The position numbers and the translations under genes are program-made. The notes below the pieces were generated by a model, which saw nothing but the letters and a program-made list of their open reading frames with translations, did no database searches and was not told where the DNA came from. DNA of 64,000 bases from Hydrogenophaga sp. (lineage in GTDB: Bacteria > Pseudomonadota > Gammaproteobacteria > Burkholderiales > Burkholderiaceae_C), in the NCBI RefSeq assembly GCF_025699295.1, contig NZ_JAILWB010000004.1, positions 232,395 through 296,394 on the forward strand, given 5' to 3'. Each line of letters begins with the position of its first letter. Within the stretch, counting starts at the first letter, position 1. Shown here in pieces: positions 9,265 through 17,477 of this stretch.

Positions 9265-10190
9265 GGAAGGCGGGCGGAAACGATGGCAGGCAGGGCGGGC
9301 GACGGCGGTGTGATGCGCTCATCGAAGGGGTGGTGTTGCAGGGCGAAGACCTGCTGGATGCGCTTGATGTAACCCTGTGTTTCGGGATAGGGCGGTACGC
9401 CGCGGTGGCGCTCCACCGCGCCTTCGCCGGCGTTGTAGGCCGCCAGCACCAGCGGCACGTCACCCTGGAAGTAGGCCAGCAGCCATTGCAGGTACGACAG
9501 GCCGCCGCGGATGTTCTGCTCGGGGTCGAAGGGCTTGCGCACGCGAAAGCGCGCGGCGGTCTCTGGGATGAGCTGCATCAGCCCCTGCGCGTTCTTGTCC
9601 GAGACGGCGTTCACGTTGAAGTTGGACTCCGCCTTGATCACGGCGTACGCCAGACCGGGCTCGATGCCGAACTGCGGTGCGAGCTTGTAGACGATCTTCA
9701 TGATGCGCTGCTGCTCGGGCGTGTTCACCCAGTCTCGGTAGCGTGTGACCAGCACCCGGTCCTCGGCCGCCCGTCGCTCCTGTTCGGCGAGCACCTCGGC
9801 ACGCTGCTGCTTGGCGCGTTCGGCGTGCAGCACGCACTCGGGTGTGTCGGCCGGCGTACCCAGGCGCTTGAACATGATCTCGGCGTGCGCGTCACCGAGC
9901 AGCGCGGCGCGCGCGAACCAGTGGGCCGCGTAACCGTCGTGGCGTGGCGTACCGCGGCCGTGGGCATACAGCCAGCCCAGCTTGTAGGCCGAGTACACGT
10001 CACCGGCGAGCGCGGCGCGGCAGTACAGCGCGATGGCGGCATCGGTATCGCGCGCCGCACCTTCCCCCAGTTCCAGTGCCCGCGCCTGCTCGCGCCATGC
10101 ACGGAGCTCGCCGGCCTCGGCCGCGTGCACCGGCACCGTGGCGCAGAGCATCCATACGAGCGGCAAGGCAACGAGGGGGTGGACTTTCAT
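9261..10190 (-). CDS. Sel1-repeat lytic transglycosylase
   Basis: A 309-residue exported protein: signal peptide to about residue 23 (VPVHAAEA), two Sel1/TPR-like repeats ([24 protein letters not shown], residues ~45-100), a charged helix, then an SLT domain. The SLT part has [10 protein letters not shown] with the catalytic Glu, [13 protein letters not shown], and [11 protein letters not shown]. It should cleave the peptidoglycan glycan chain in the periplasm. It overlaps both neighbours by 4 bp (ATGA), so it is coupled to the FAD oxidase upstream and thyA downstream, although no shared pathway is evident. Confidence 0.9.
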   Translation of the reverse strand: MKVHPLVALPLVWMLCATVPVHAAEAGELRAWREQARALELGEGAARDTDAAIALYCRAALAGDVYSAYKLGWLYAHGRGTPRHDGYAAHWFARAALLGDAHAEIMFKRLGTPADTPECVLHAERAKQQRAEVLAEQERRAAEDRVLVTRYRDWVNTPEQQRIMKIVYKLAPQFGIEPGLAYAVIKAESNFNVNAVSDKNAQGLMQLIPETAARFRVRKPFDPEQNIRGGLSYLQWLLAYFQGDVPLVLAAYNAGEGAVERHRGVPPYPETQGYIKRIQQVFALQHHPFDERITPPSPALPAIVSARLP

Positions 10191-11617
10191 GGACTGACGA
10201 GAACGCGGCCGGGGTTCATGGTCTGTTGGGGGTCGAGCGCCTGTTTGATGGACCGCATCAGACCCAGCGCCACAGGGTCCTTGTAGTGGGGCAGGTGGGC
10301 GGACTTCAGACTGCCCACGCCATGCTCGGCGCTGATCGATCCATCGTAGCGCGCCACCGCATCGAAAACCAGCGCGTTCACACGTGCTTCCTGCTCGTTC
10401 AGGAATTTTTTGGCATCGGCGCCGGTGGGCGCCTGCACGTTGTAGTGCAGGTTGCCGTCGCCCAGGTGGCCAAAATTCACCAGCCGCACGCCGGGGATCT
10501 CCCGCTGCAGCAGGTCGTCGGTCTCGGCGCAGAATGCCGGGATGCGCGAGACCGGGATGCTGATGTCGTGCTTGATGTTCAGGCCTTCCTCGGCCTGCGC
10601 CAGCGGGATGCTCTCGCGGATGTGCCACAGACCGCGCGCCTGCGCCAGGCTCTCGGCCACCACGGCGTCGCTCACCAGGCCGTTCTCCAGCGCGGTTTCG
10701 AGCAGGCGCTCGAACCGGGCGCGCGCGTGTTCCTCCGATTCGCTGTCGCTGTTCTCCAGCAGCACGCAGTAGGGGCTGTCCTGCCACAGTGGCACGCGCA
10801 GCGCGGGAAAGTGCCTGTCGACCAGGCCCAGCGCGAACCGCCCCATGACCTCGAAACCGGTGAGACCCGCGCCCAGGTGCTGGTGCGCCTGGCCGAGCAG
10901 GGCCACGGCGGCTTCCAGCGTGGGCACGGCGGCCCAGGCGGTGAGCTGGGCCGTGGGCAGGGGATACAGCTTGAGCGTGGCCGCCGTGATCACGCCCAGC
11001 GTGCCCTCGCTGCCGATGAACAGGTCGCGCAGGTCGTAGCCGGTGTTGTCCTTGCGCAGTCCGCTGAGGCCTTGCCACACCTCGCCCTGCGCAGTCACCA
11101 CTTCCAGCCCCAGGCAGAGATCGCGCGCATTGCCGTAGCGCAGCACCTGGGTGCCGCCGGCGTTGGTGGCCATGTTGCCGCCGATGGTGCAACTGCCTTG
11201 CGCTGCGAGGCTCAAGGGAAACAGGAAGCCGGCCTGTTCGGCGGCCTCCTGCACGTGCTGCAGCACGCAGCCGGCCTCCACCGTCAGGGTGAGGTTGGCC
11301 GCGTCGATGGCGCGCACGGCGGTCATGCGCGCGAGACTGAGCACGATCTGCGTGCCCGTGTCGTCCGGTACCGAGCCCACCACCAGACCGGTGTTGCCGC
11401 CTTGCGGGACGATGGATGCGCCCGCCGCCGCGCAGGCGCGCACCACGGCGGCCACCTCGGCGGTGCTGCCCGGGCGCACCACGGCCAGCGCGCGGCCCCG
11501 GGCGCGCTTGCGCCAGTCCTGTTCCCAGGCGGAGAGATCGGCAGCCGGATCGTCGTGCGTGAGCACCTGGGCCGGCCCCACGGCCTGGCGCAAAGTGGCG
11601 AGCAGTGCCGTGCTCAT
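10187..11617 (-). CDS. FAD-binding oxidase, GlcD/D-lactate dehydrogenase type
   Basis: A 476-residue flavoprotein of the vanillyl-alcohol-oxidase superfamily. The FAD-binding half (about 50-220) has IVPQGGNTGLV, CTIGGNMATNAGG and DLFIGSEGTLGV. The C-terminal half has NFGHLGDGNLHYNV and SAEHGVG, typical of D-2-hydroxyacid dehydrogenases, and ends QALDPQQTMNPGRVL. Likely substrates are D-lactate, D-2-hydroxyglutarate or glycolate; the sequence does not decide between them. There are no Fe-S motifs, unlike the large relative at 56339. It is coupled by 4-bp overlaps to the genes on both sides. Confidence 0.87.
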   Translation of the reverse strand: MSTALLATLRQAVGPAQVLTHDDPAADLSAWEQDWRKRARGRALAVVRPGSTAEVAAVVRACAAAGASIVPQGGNTGLVVGSVPDDTGTQIVLSLARMTAVRAIDAANLTLTVEAGCVLQHVQEAAEQAGFLFPLSLAAQGSCTIGGNMATNAGGTQVLRYGNARDLCLGLEVVTAQGEVWQGLSGLRKDNTGYDLRDLFIGSEGTLGVITAATLKLYPLPTAQLTAWAAVPTLEAAVALLGQAHQHLGAGLTGFEVMGRFALGLVDRHFPALRVPLWQDSPYCVLLENSDSESEEHARARFERLLETALENGLVSDAVVAESLAQARGLWHIRESIPLAQAEEGLNIKHDISIPVSRIPAFCAETDDLLQREIPGVRLVNFGHLGDGNLHYNVQAPTGADAKKFLNEQEARVNALVFDAVARYDGSISAEHGVGSLKSAHLPHYKDPVALGLMRSIKQALDPQQTMNPGRVLVSP

Positions 11618-12066
11618 GGGCGCGCGGTGCGGGCCACGTCCGCCGCCACGGCCTCCTTGCCGGCGGCGCGCAGGCGCATGCGCACGTGCAGCGCGCAGGC
11701 CACGAACAGCGCCACGCACAGCAGCACCTGCAGCACCGCCAGGGCCATGGAGAGCCCGGACTCGCTGGTGGCGCGCACCACGCCTTCGGTGAAGTACAGC
11801 CAGACCAGCAGGCTGACCCAGCGGTAGGTGTACATGCGGTTCTTCAGCAGCCCGGCCAGTGGCAGGGTCAGCGGCAGCACCTTGATGGCCCACCACGAGC
11901 CACCCTCGCGCAGCGGCGCCAGCCACAGCTCCCAGGCCAGGCCAAGCACGATGAGCCCGAGCAGGCTCGCCACTGCAAGCCAGCGCGTGCCGCGCACGGC
12001 GAAGGCAGGCCCGGGAACGCCAACGGGATCGGCGGGGGAGGAAAGGGGGGAGGAGGGAGCGGGCAT
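11614..12066 (-). CDS. DUF2069 inner-membrane protein
   Basis: About 150 residues with four hydrophobic segments and the DUF2069 signature around LPLTLPLAGLLKNRMYTYRWVSLLVWLYFTEG, read here as two halves. The N-terminal ~28 residues are Pro/Ser-rich. The family is a small conserved membrane protein of unknown function. I chose ATG 12066, the first start after which the sequence is protein-like. It is the first gene of the minus-strand run to 6215 and is divergent from the YihY gene, with only 35 bp between them. Confidence 0.8.
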   Translation of the reverse strand: MPAPSSPLSSPADPVGVPGPAFAVRGTRWLAVASLLGLIVLGLAWELWLAPLREGGSWWAIKVLPLTLPLAGLLKNRMYTYRWVSLLVWLYFTEGVVRATSESGLSMALAVLQVLLCVALFVACALHVRMRLRAAGKEAVAADVARTARP

Positions 12067-12101
12067 GGGGGCGTGTGAAAGGCAGGTGGCATGATACCGG
12101 G

Positions 12102-13349
12102 ATGACCCTGAACGAGCGCCTGCGGGCCCTTGAAACCCTGGCACGTGCGCTGTGGCACGACGCGCTGAATTTTCCCTGGCGCAACACCGCCCTCACCCTG
12201 CGCGAGCGTTTTCGCGAGGACCGGCTGGGCATCACCGCCAGCAGCCTGACCTTCACCACCACCATCTCCCTGGTGCCGCTGTTCACCGTGGCCCTGGCCA
12301 TTTTCAGTGCTTTTCCCATGTTCGACCGCCTGCAGCGCACCCTGCAGCGCTCGCTGGTCGAGAGCCTGGTACCCGAGGACATCGCGCGCCAGGTGCTCAC
12401 CTACCTCAACCAGTTCGCGGCCAAGGCCGGCCAGATGGGCTGGGCGGGCGCGCTGGTGCTGCTGTTCACCGCGCTTGCCCTGATCCTCACGATCGACCGC
12501 AAGCTCAACGACATCTGGCGTGTGCGCCAGTCGCGCCCCTTCACCCAGCGCGTGCTGGTGTACTGGGCCGTGCTCACGCTCGGGCCGCTGCTGCTGGCCG
12601 GCAGCGTGGCGGTGACCTCCTACGCCTTGAGCGCCTCGGGGGGTTCGATGAACCGTCTGCCCGCGCCGCTGCGGCTGCTGTTCGACTCCCTGCAGATCGT
12701 GCTGGTCACAGGGGGCCTGGCGGCCCTGTACCGCTACGTCCCGAACACGCGGGTGCGCTGGGGCCACGCGCTGCTGGGCGGCCTGTTCGTGGCCGTGGGC
12801 CTGGAGCTGGCCAAGAACGCGCTGGGCTGGTACCTCAAGCAGGTGCCCACCTTCTCCCTGGTCTATGGCACCTTTGCCACCGTGCCGATCCTGCTGGTGT
12901 GGATCTACCTGGCGTGGGTGATCGTGCTGCTGGGCGCGGTGGTGACGGCCTACCTGCCCAGCCTGTTGTCGGGCGTCGCGCGGCGCGGCGACACGCCGGG
13001 CTGGGGCTTCCAGCTTGCGCTGGAACTGCTCGCCGAGCTGCAGGCGGCGCAGCACACCGAGCACAGGGGCCGGAGCCTGGAGTCGCTGGCCAACACCCTG
13101 CGCGTCGATCCCTTGCAGCTCGAAGAGCCGGTGGCCGCGCTGGTGGCGCTGGACTGGCTGGGGCGGCTGGACGAAGACGGCGAGCGCTATGTGCTGCTGG
13201 TGGACACGACGGTCACACTCATGGCACCGCTGCTGGAGCGGCTGCTGCTGGCGCAACAGTCCCACACGGACCGTTTCTGGTTCGGGAGCCACTGGGCGCG
13301 CATGACCGTGGCGGAAGCCTTGCCAGCGGCCGCGCTCAGTCCACGCTGA
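12102..13349 (+). CDS. YihY/BrkB-family inner membrane protein
   Basis: A 415-residue protein with about six transmembrane helices (residues ~30-290), including GITASSLTFTTTISLVPLF, LNDIWRVR, and TFSLVYGTFATVPILLVWIYLAW, the hallmark of the UPF0761/YihY family often mislabelled ribonuclease BN. The last ~120 residues form a soluble domain with winged-helix character (LESLANTLRVDPLQLEEPVAALVALDWLGR, here in two parts). The molecular function is unknown. Its end overlaps the convergent P450 gene by 14 bp. Confidence 0.85.
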   Translation: MTLNERLRALETLARALWHDALNFPWRNTALTLRERFREDRLGITASSLTFTTTISLVPLFTVALAIFSAFPMFDRLQRTLQRSLVESLVPEDIARQVLTYLNQFAAKAGQMGWAGALVLLFTALALILTIDRKLNDIWRVRQSRPFTQRVLVYWAVLTLGPLLLAGSVAVTSYALSASGGSMNRLPAPLRLLFDSLQIVLVTGGLAALYRYVPNTRVRWGHALLGGLFVAVGLELAKNALGWYLKQVPTFSLVYGTFATVPILLVWIYLAWVIVLLGAVVTAYLPSLLSGVARRGDTPGWGFQLALELLAELQAAQHTEHRGRSLESLANTLRVDPLQLEEPVAALVALDWLGRLDEDGERYVLLVDTTVTLMAPLLERLLLAQQSHTDRFWFGSHWARMTVAEALPAAALSPR

Positions 13350-14616
13350 ACGGCGCGGCCAGGAACCCGCGAAAGCGTGCGCGCCCGCCGCGCACCGGCG
13401 TGTCGGTGAGGCGGTAGCCCGGGAAGCGCTGCAGGAAGCGGCCGATGGCGATGCGACCCTCCAGCCGCGCCAGGCTCAGACCCGCGCACTGGTGGATGCC
13501 GAAACCGAATGCCAGATGCTTGTTGCCCTCGCGCTCCAGGTCCAGCACTTCGGGGTGGGTGAACTGCGCCGGGTCGCGGTTGGCCGCACCGATGCACAGC
13601 GTGACCAGCGTGCCCGCGGGCAGCGCCACCCCGCCGACCTGGGTGTCCTGGACGGCGCGCCGGTTGCCCAGTTGGTTGGACGACTCGAAGCGCAGGAATT
13701 CGTCGACCGCGCGGCCGAGCACGGCTTCCTCGGCCACCGCGTCGCCCGCGCTGGCCTTCAGGGCGTGCTGCAGGCGCACGCGCGCCTCGGGGAACTCCTG
13801 CAGCGCGATCAGGCCATTGCCGATCAGGTTGGTGGTGGTCTCGTGGCCGGCGTTGAGCAGGAAGATGCAGTTCTGCAGCAGCTCGACTTCGCTGAGCTGA
13901 TCGCCATTTGTTTCGCCCTGGATCAGCCGCGTGAGCACGTCGCGCTCGGGGTCCCCCGGGCGCTGCCGGCGCGCCACCACCAGCGTGCGCAGGTAGGCCA
14001 GCATCTCGCTCACCGCCTGGTTGCCCAGCGCCTGCTGCTGCGGCGTGATCGTGGGCTCCAGCGCGCCCAGGATGGCCAGCGACCAGGCGCGCAGCGGCCC
14101 GCGGTCGCCGTGCGGCACGTCCAGCAGATTGCCGATGATCTCCACCGGAATCGCCGACGCGAAATCCTCGATCAGGTCGCCCCCGCCGCGCGCGGCCATT
14201 CCATCGAGCAACTGGTCCACCAGCGCGATCAGGCCGGGCTCCATTTCCGCGATGGCACGGCGCGTGAGCGCGCCCATGATGAGACGGCGCACGCGGGTGT
14301 GCAGCGGTGGGTCGTTGAACACCAGGCTGGTGGTGTGGTGCTCGAACAGCGGCGAGCCGGCGCCGTACTTGGGCGCGAACTCCACGTGCTTGTCGGAGCT
14401 GAAGGCCTGCGCGTCGCGGTACACCGCCATCAGGTCGGCGCAGCGCGTGAGGAACACCGAGCCGTCGGGCATGCGGCGCACCGGCTCGGTCTCGCGCAGC
14501 GCGGCGTACACCGGATAGGGGTTGGCCAGGAAGTCGGCGGGCAGGGCGCGCAGGTCGAAACTTGCGGCGATGGCCTGCGCGCGGGCCGCGGTCATGGGCG
14601 GGGTGATCGGGTTCAT
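13336..14616 (-). CDS. Cytochrome P450
   Basis: A soluble bacterial P450 of 426 residues (one more if GTG 14619 is used). Seen directly: the I-helix oxygen-binding NAGHETTTN near 260, the K-helix ExxR in DEFLRFES, and the heme loop FGFGIHQCAG with the cysteine ligand near 377. It should be a monooxygenase fed by separate ferredoxin partners, none of which is encoded nearby. It follows the alpha/beta hydrolase by 15 bp and metY beyond that, so all three are probably one transcript. The substrate is unknown. Confidence 0.92.
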   Translation of the reverse strand: MNPITPPMTAARAQAIAASFDLRALPADFLANPYPVYAALRETEPVRRMPDGSVFLTRCADLMAVYRDAQAFSSDKHVEFAPKYGAGSPLFEHHTTSLVFNDPPLHTRVRRLIMGALTRRAIAEMEPGLIALVDQLLDGMAARGGGDLIEDFASAIPVEIIGNLLDVPHGDRGPLRAWSLAILGALEPTITPQQQALGNQAVSEMLAYLRTLVVARRQRPGDPERDVLTRLIQGETNGDQLSEVELLQNCIFLLNAGHETTTNLIGNGLIALQEFPEARVRLQHALKASAGDAVAEEAVLGRAVDEFLRFESSNQLGNRRAVQDTQVGGVALPAGTLVTLCIGAANRDPAQFTHPEVLDLEREGNKHLAFGFGIHQCAGLSLARLEGRIAIGRFLQRFPGYRLTDTPVRGGRARFRGFLAAPFSVD

Positions 14617-14631
14617 CACGGTGGTGGCCCT

Positions 14632-15450
14632 TCAGCGCGCAAGGAAGTCGCGGATGGCGAACAGCGTTGCCTCCGGGGCCTCGGTCATCTGGTGGTGCCC
14701 CACCGGCAGCGCCACGGTGTTCATGGACTTGCCGGCACCGCGCGCGGCCTCGATCAGGCCCTGCGCTGCGCGGGGCTGCGTCATCTGGTCCTGCGCGCCG
14801 AGCACGAACAGCACGGGACAGGTGATCTGGGCCATGGCCGCCTCGCCCCCGGTATAGCTGTCGCAGGCCACGAAACCGCGGTGGAACACGTTGACCTCCG
14901 CATTGCTGCGCAGCACGCGCCTGCCCAGCGCCAGGCTCGCCCCATAGACCCAGGTGCCCGGGCCGAGCGCCGAGGGTGGCGCGGCCAGGGTGCTGCGCGA
15001 GAACACGTTGATCATCTTCAGGCCCTTCTCGGGCTCGTTGAGCGAGGCCTCGATCAGCGCGGGCGAGACCTTCATCGGGTAGGCAGTGCCCACCAGCACC
15101 AGGTGGCTCACGCGGTCCTTCAGCCGGCCCGCCGCTTCCAGCGCGATCAGCGACCCCCAGCTGTGACCCACCAGCGCGGCGCGCTGCACACCGGCCGCGT
15201 CGAGCAGCGCGGCCACGAAACCGGCCGCGGCCTCCACCGTGGCAGGCGCCTCGCCCTCGCTCTTGCAGTGGCCGGGCAGGTCGATGGCGAGCACGTTCCA
15301 GCCGTGGTGGGCCAGGTAGCGGCTCTGCAGGATCCAGACGCTGTGGTCGTTGAGCACGCCGTGGATGAAGACCACGGTGGGCTTGGCGGCGTCGAAAGGC
15401 TTGCCGCCGGTGTAGCAGTAGGTGCTGGCGCCGTTGACTTGGAGGTACAT
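14632..15450 (-). CDS. Alpha/beta hydrolase
   Basis: A 272-residue cytosolic hydrolase: oxyanion-hole region VVFIHGVLNDHSVW, nucleophile elbow LVGHSWGSL (Ser), acid FVLGAQDQMT, and catalytic His in VGHHQMTEAPE. It lacks a signal peptide. It begins 2 bp after metY stops and lies 15 bp before the P450. Family members hydrolyse esters, lactones or thioesters; the context does not reveal the substrate. Confidence 0.85.
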   Translation of the reverse strand: MYLQVNGASTYCYTGGKPFDAAKPTVVFIHGVLNDHSVWILQSRYLAHHGWNVLAIDLPGHCKSEGEAPATVEAAAGFVAALLDAAGVQRAALVGHSWGSLIALEAAGRLKDRVSHLVLVGTAYPMKVSPALIEASLNEPEKGLKMINVFSRSTLAAPPSALGPGTWVYGASLALGRRVLRSNAEVNVFHRGFVACDSYTGGEAAMAQITCPVLFVLGAQDQMTQPRAAQGLIEAARGAGKSMNTVALPVGHHQMTEAPEATLFAIRDFLAR

Positions 15451-15452
15451 GA

Positions 15453-16763
15453 TCAGGCCCCCGCCTTTTCTGCGGCCTTCAGCGCGCGTTTCAGGTCGTC
15501 GATCAGGTCGTCCGGGTCTTCCAGGCCGATCGACAGGCGGATGGTGCCCGGGCCGATGCCGCCGGCGGCCAGCGCTTCGTCGCTCATGCGGAAGTGCGTG
15601 GTGCTGGCCGGGTGGATCACCAGCGAGCGGCAGTCGCCCACATTGGCCAGGTGGCTGAAGATCTTCAGCGCCTCGATGAAGGCCTTGCCCTGCGCGCGGC
15701 TGCCCTTGATGTCAAAGCTGAAGACCGAGCCCGCGCCGCTGGCGCCGAAGCGCAGCAGTTTTTCGGCCAGCGCGTGGCTGGGGTGGCTCTCCAGCAGCGG
15801 GTGGCCGACGCGGCCCACCAGCGGGTGGCTGGCCAGGAACTGCACCACCTTCGCGGTGTTGTTCATGTGGCGGTCCATGCGCAGAGACAGCGTCTCGATT
15901 CCCTGCAGGATCAGCCAGGCGCTGTGCGGGCTCATGCAGGCGCCGAAGTCGCGCAGGCCCTCGCGGCGCGCGCGCAGCAGGAAAGCGCCCACCGTGCTTT
16001 CCTCGCTGAACACCATGTTGTGGAAGCCGTCATAGGCCTCGGTCAGTTCGGGAAACCGGCCCGACTTCTCCCAGTCGAAGCTGCCCGCGTCGACCACCAC
16101 GCCGCCGATGACGGTGCCGTGGCCGCTGAGGAACTTGGTGGCCGAGTGGTAGACCAGGTCGGCACCATGTTCGAAGGGCTTGATGAGGTAGGGCGTGGTG
16201 AGCGTGGAGTCCACCAGCAGGGGTACGCCGGCCTCGTGCGCGATCTGCGCCACGGTGGGAATGTCGAGCACGTCCAGGCCCGGGTTGCCCACGGTCTCGC
16301 CGAACAGCAGCTTCGTGTTCGGCCGCACGGCCGCGCGCCAGCCGTCGATGTCGCCCGGCTTGACGAAGGTGGTTTCGATGCCGAAGCGGCGCATGGTGTA
16401 GTGCAGCAGGTTCTGGCTGCCGCCGTAGAGCGCGGTGCTGGCGACGATGTGCGAGCCCGCGCCCATCAGCGTGGCCACGCTCAGGTGCAGTGCGGCCTGG
16501 CCGCTGGCGGTGGCGATGGCGCCGATGCCGCCCTCGAGTGCGGCCATGCGCTGCTCGAACACCGCATTGGTCGGGTTGCTGATGCGGCTGTAGACGTGGC
16601 CGGCGCGCTCCAGGTTGAACAGCGCGGCGGCGTGGTCGCTGGATTCGAAGACAAAGGACGTGGTGAGGTGGATCGGCACGGCGCGCGCGCCCGTGCTGGG
16701 GTCGGGCGTGGCGCCCGCATGCAGCGCGAGCGTGTCGAAGCCGGGATCGGAATAACCGGGCAT
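15453..16763 (-). CDS. metY: O-acetylhomoserine sulfhydrylase-type PLP enzyme
   Basis: A 436-residue Cys/Met-metabolism PLP enzyme. Family marks are YSRISNPTNAVFEQRMAALE, YGGSQNLL, the PLP aspartate region LLVDSTLTTPY, and the Schiff-base lysine in YHSATKFLSGHGT. Length and the HSATK motif favour MetY (O-acetylhomoserine plus sulfide to homocysteine) over MetB. AGGAG lies about 8 nt before ATG 16763. No SAM or SAH riboswitch is apparent in the 183-bp leader, which contains an intergenic repeat. It heads an operon with a hydrolase and a P450. Confidence 0.92.
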   Translation of the reverse strand: MPGYSDPGFDTLALHAGATPDPSTGARAVPIHLTTSFVFESSDHAAALFNLERAGHVYSRISNPTNAVFEQRMAALEGGIGAIATASGQAALHLSVATLMGAGSHIVASTALYGGSQNLLHYTMRRFGIETTFVKPGDIDGWRAAVRPNTKLLFGETVGNPGLDVLDIPTVAQIAHEAGVPLLVDSTLTTPYLIKPFEHGADLVYHSATKFLSGHGTVIGGVVVDAGSFDWEKSGRFPELTEAYDGFHNMVFSEESTVGAFLLRARREGLRDFGACMSPHSAWLILQGIETLSLRMDRHMNNTAKVVQFLASHPLVGRVGHPLLESHPSHALAEKLLRFGASGAGSVFSFDIKGSRAQGKAFIEALKIFSHLANVGDCRSLVIHPASTTHFRMSDEALAAGGIGPGTIRLSIGLEDPDDLIDDLKRALKAAEKAGA

Positions 16764-16807
16764 GGGGAATGTCTCCTGTCGGAAAGGTGCGATAACGACC
16801 CGCCGCC

Positions 16808-16873
16808 GGGCCGCCCCAAGGCGGATCAGCCCCCTCGGGGGGCAGCGACCCGCGCAGCGGCGCAGCGTGGGGG
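16808..16873. repeat. GC-rich intergenic repeat with nested hairpins
   Basis: A 66-bp element between divergent metY and the CBS gene has hairpins CCGCC/GGCGG (16811-16824) and GCCCCC/GGGGGC (16829-16843), then a GCAGCG-rich tail ending GTGGGGG. From memory, elements of this type recur between genes in Comamonadaceae. Only one copy is seen in this window. Confidence 0.55.
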
Positions 16874-16946
16874 ATTCGAGGATTGTGGGCTATATTGCAC
16901 GAACGCCAGCCCCGCTGGAGACACACAGACACCGAGGAGAACGGCC

Positions 16947-17414
16947 ATGAAAGTCAGCGACATCATGCGTGTCAAGGGCGGCACGCTGTACACAATCCAG
17001 CCGCAGGAATCGCTCGAACGCGCGATCGAGACCATGTCGCAGTTCGACATCGGTTCCCTGGCCGTGATGGAGCACGGCGACCTCGTCGGCATGCTCACGT
17101 TCCGCGAAGTCATCCACACGCTGGCGAAGAACGGCGGCACGCTGGGCGGCAAGACCGTGCGCACGGTGATGGACGACCACCCCATGACCTGCACTCCCGA
17201 GACCGAGCTGGAGCAGGTGCGCCCCATGATGCTGGAGCGGCACACGCGCTACATGCCGGTGATGGACAACAAGATGCTCATGGGCGTGATCAGCTTCTAC
17301 GACGTGGCCAAGGCCGTGGTCGACAGCCAGAACTTCGAGAACAAGATGCTCAAGGCCTACATCCGCGACTGGCCCGAAGAGGAAACCGGCAAGAGCGAGT
17401 CGAACTTCCCCTGA
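16947..17414 (+). CDS. Tandem CBS-domain protein
   Basis: A 155-residue protein made of two CBS modules: residues 1-60 (VSDIMRVKGGTLYTIQP ... GMLTFREVIHTLA) and 70-130 (VRTVMDDHPMTCTPETELE ... GVISFYDVAKAVV). Such stand-alone pairs bind adenine nucleotides and act as energy sensors or enzyme regulators; the partner is unknown. GAGGAG at 16934-16939 supports ATG 16947. It is convergent with phaZ and shares a bidirectional terminator with it. Confidence 0.9.
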   Translation: MKVSDIMRVKGGTLYTIQPQESLERAIETMSQFDIGSLAVMEHGDLVGMLTFREVIHTLAKNGGTLGGKTVRTVMDDHPMTCTPETELEQVRPMMLERHTRYMPVMDNKMLMGVISFYDVAKAVVDSQNFENKMLKAYIRDWPEEETGKSESNFP

Positions 17415-17432
17415 TCGTCCATCGCAGAAGCA

Positions 17433-17460
17433 AAACGCCCCGCAAGCCGGGGCGTTTTTC
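17433..17460. terminator. Bidirectional terminator between the CBS gene and phaZ
   Basis: AAAACGCCCCG, a CAAGC loop, and CGGGGCGTTTTT form a 10-11 bp stem with A- and T-runs on the two sides. It lies 19 bp after the CBS-protein stop and 18 bp from the phaZ stop, so it can serve both convergent genes. Confidence 0.88.
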
Positions 17461-17477
17461 ATGGGCGCCGCAAAGGC

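Noticed and set aside
9261..11192. A 643-residue frame extending the lytic transglycosylase upstream
   Set aside because: The true signal peptide begins at 10190; the extension overlaps the FAD oxidase and has shadow composition.
10187..12400. A 737-residue frame covering the FAD oxidase and the DUF2069 gene
   Set aside because: Only the part from 11617 down is oxidase-like; the upstream extension is Arg/Ala-rich and overlaps a better gene in another frame.
16764..16946. SAM or SAH riboswitch upstream of metY
   Set aside because: No conserved core could be recognised; the leader contains a repeat with simple hairpins.
15594..17414. A 606-residue plus-strand frame ending in the CBS protein
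   Set aside because: Its first 450 residues are antisense to metY; the ribosome-binding site and CBS start are at 16947.
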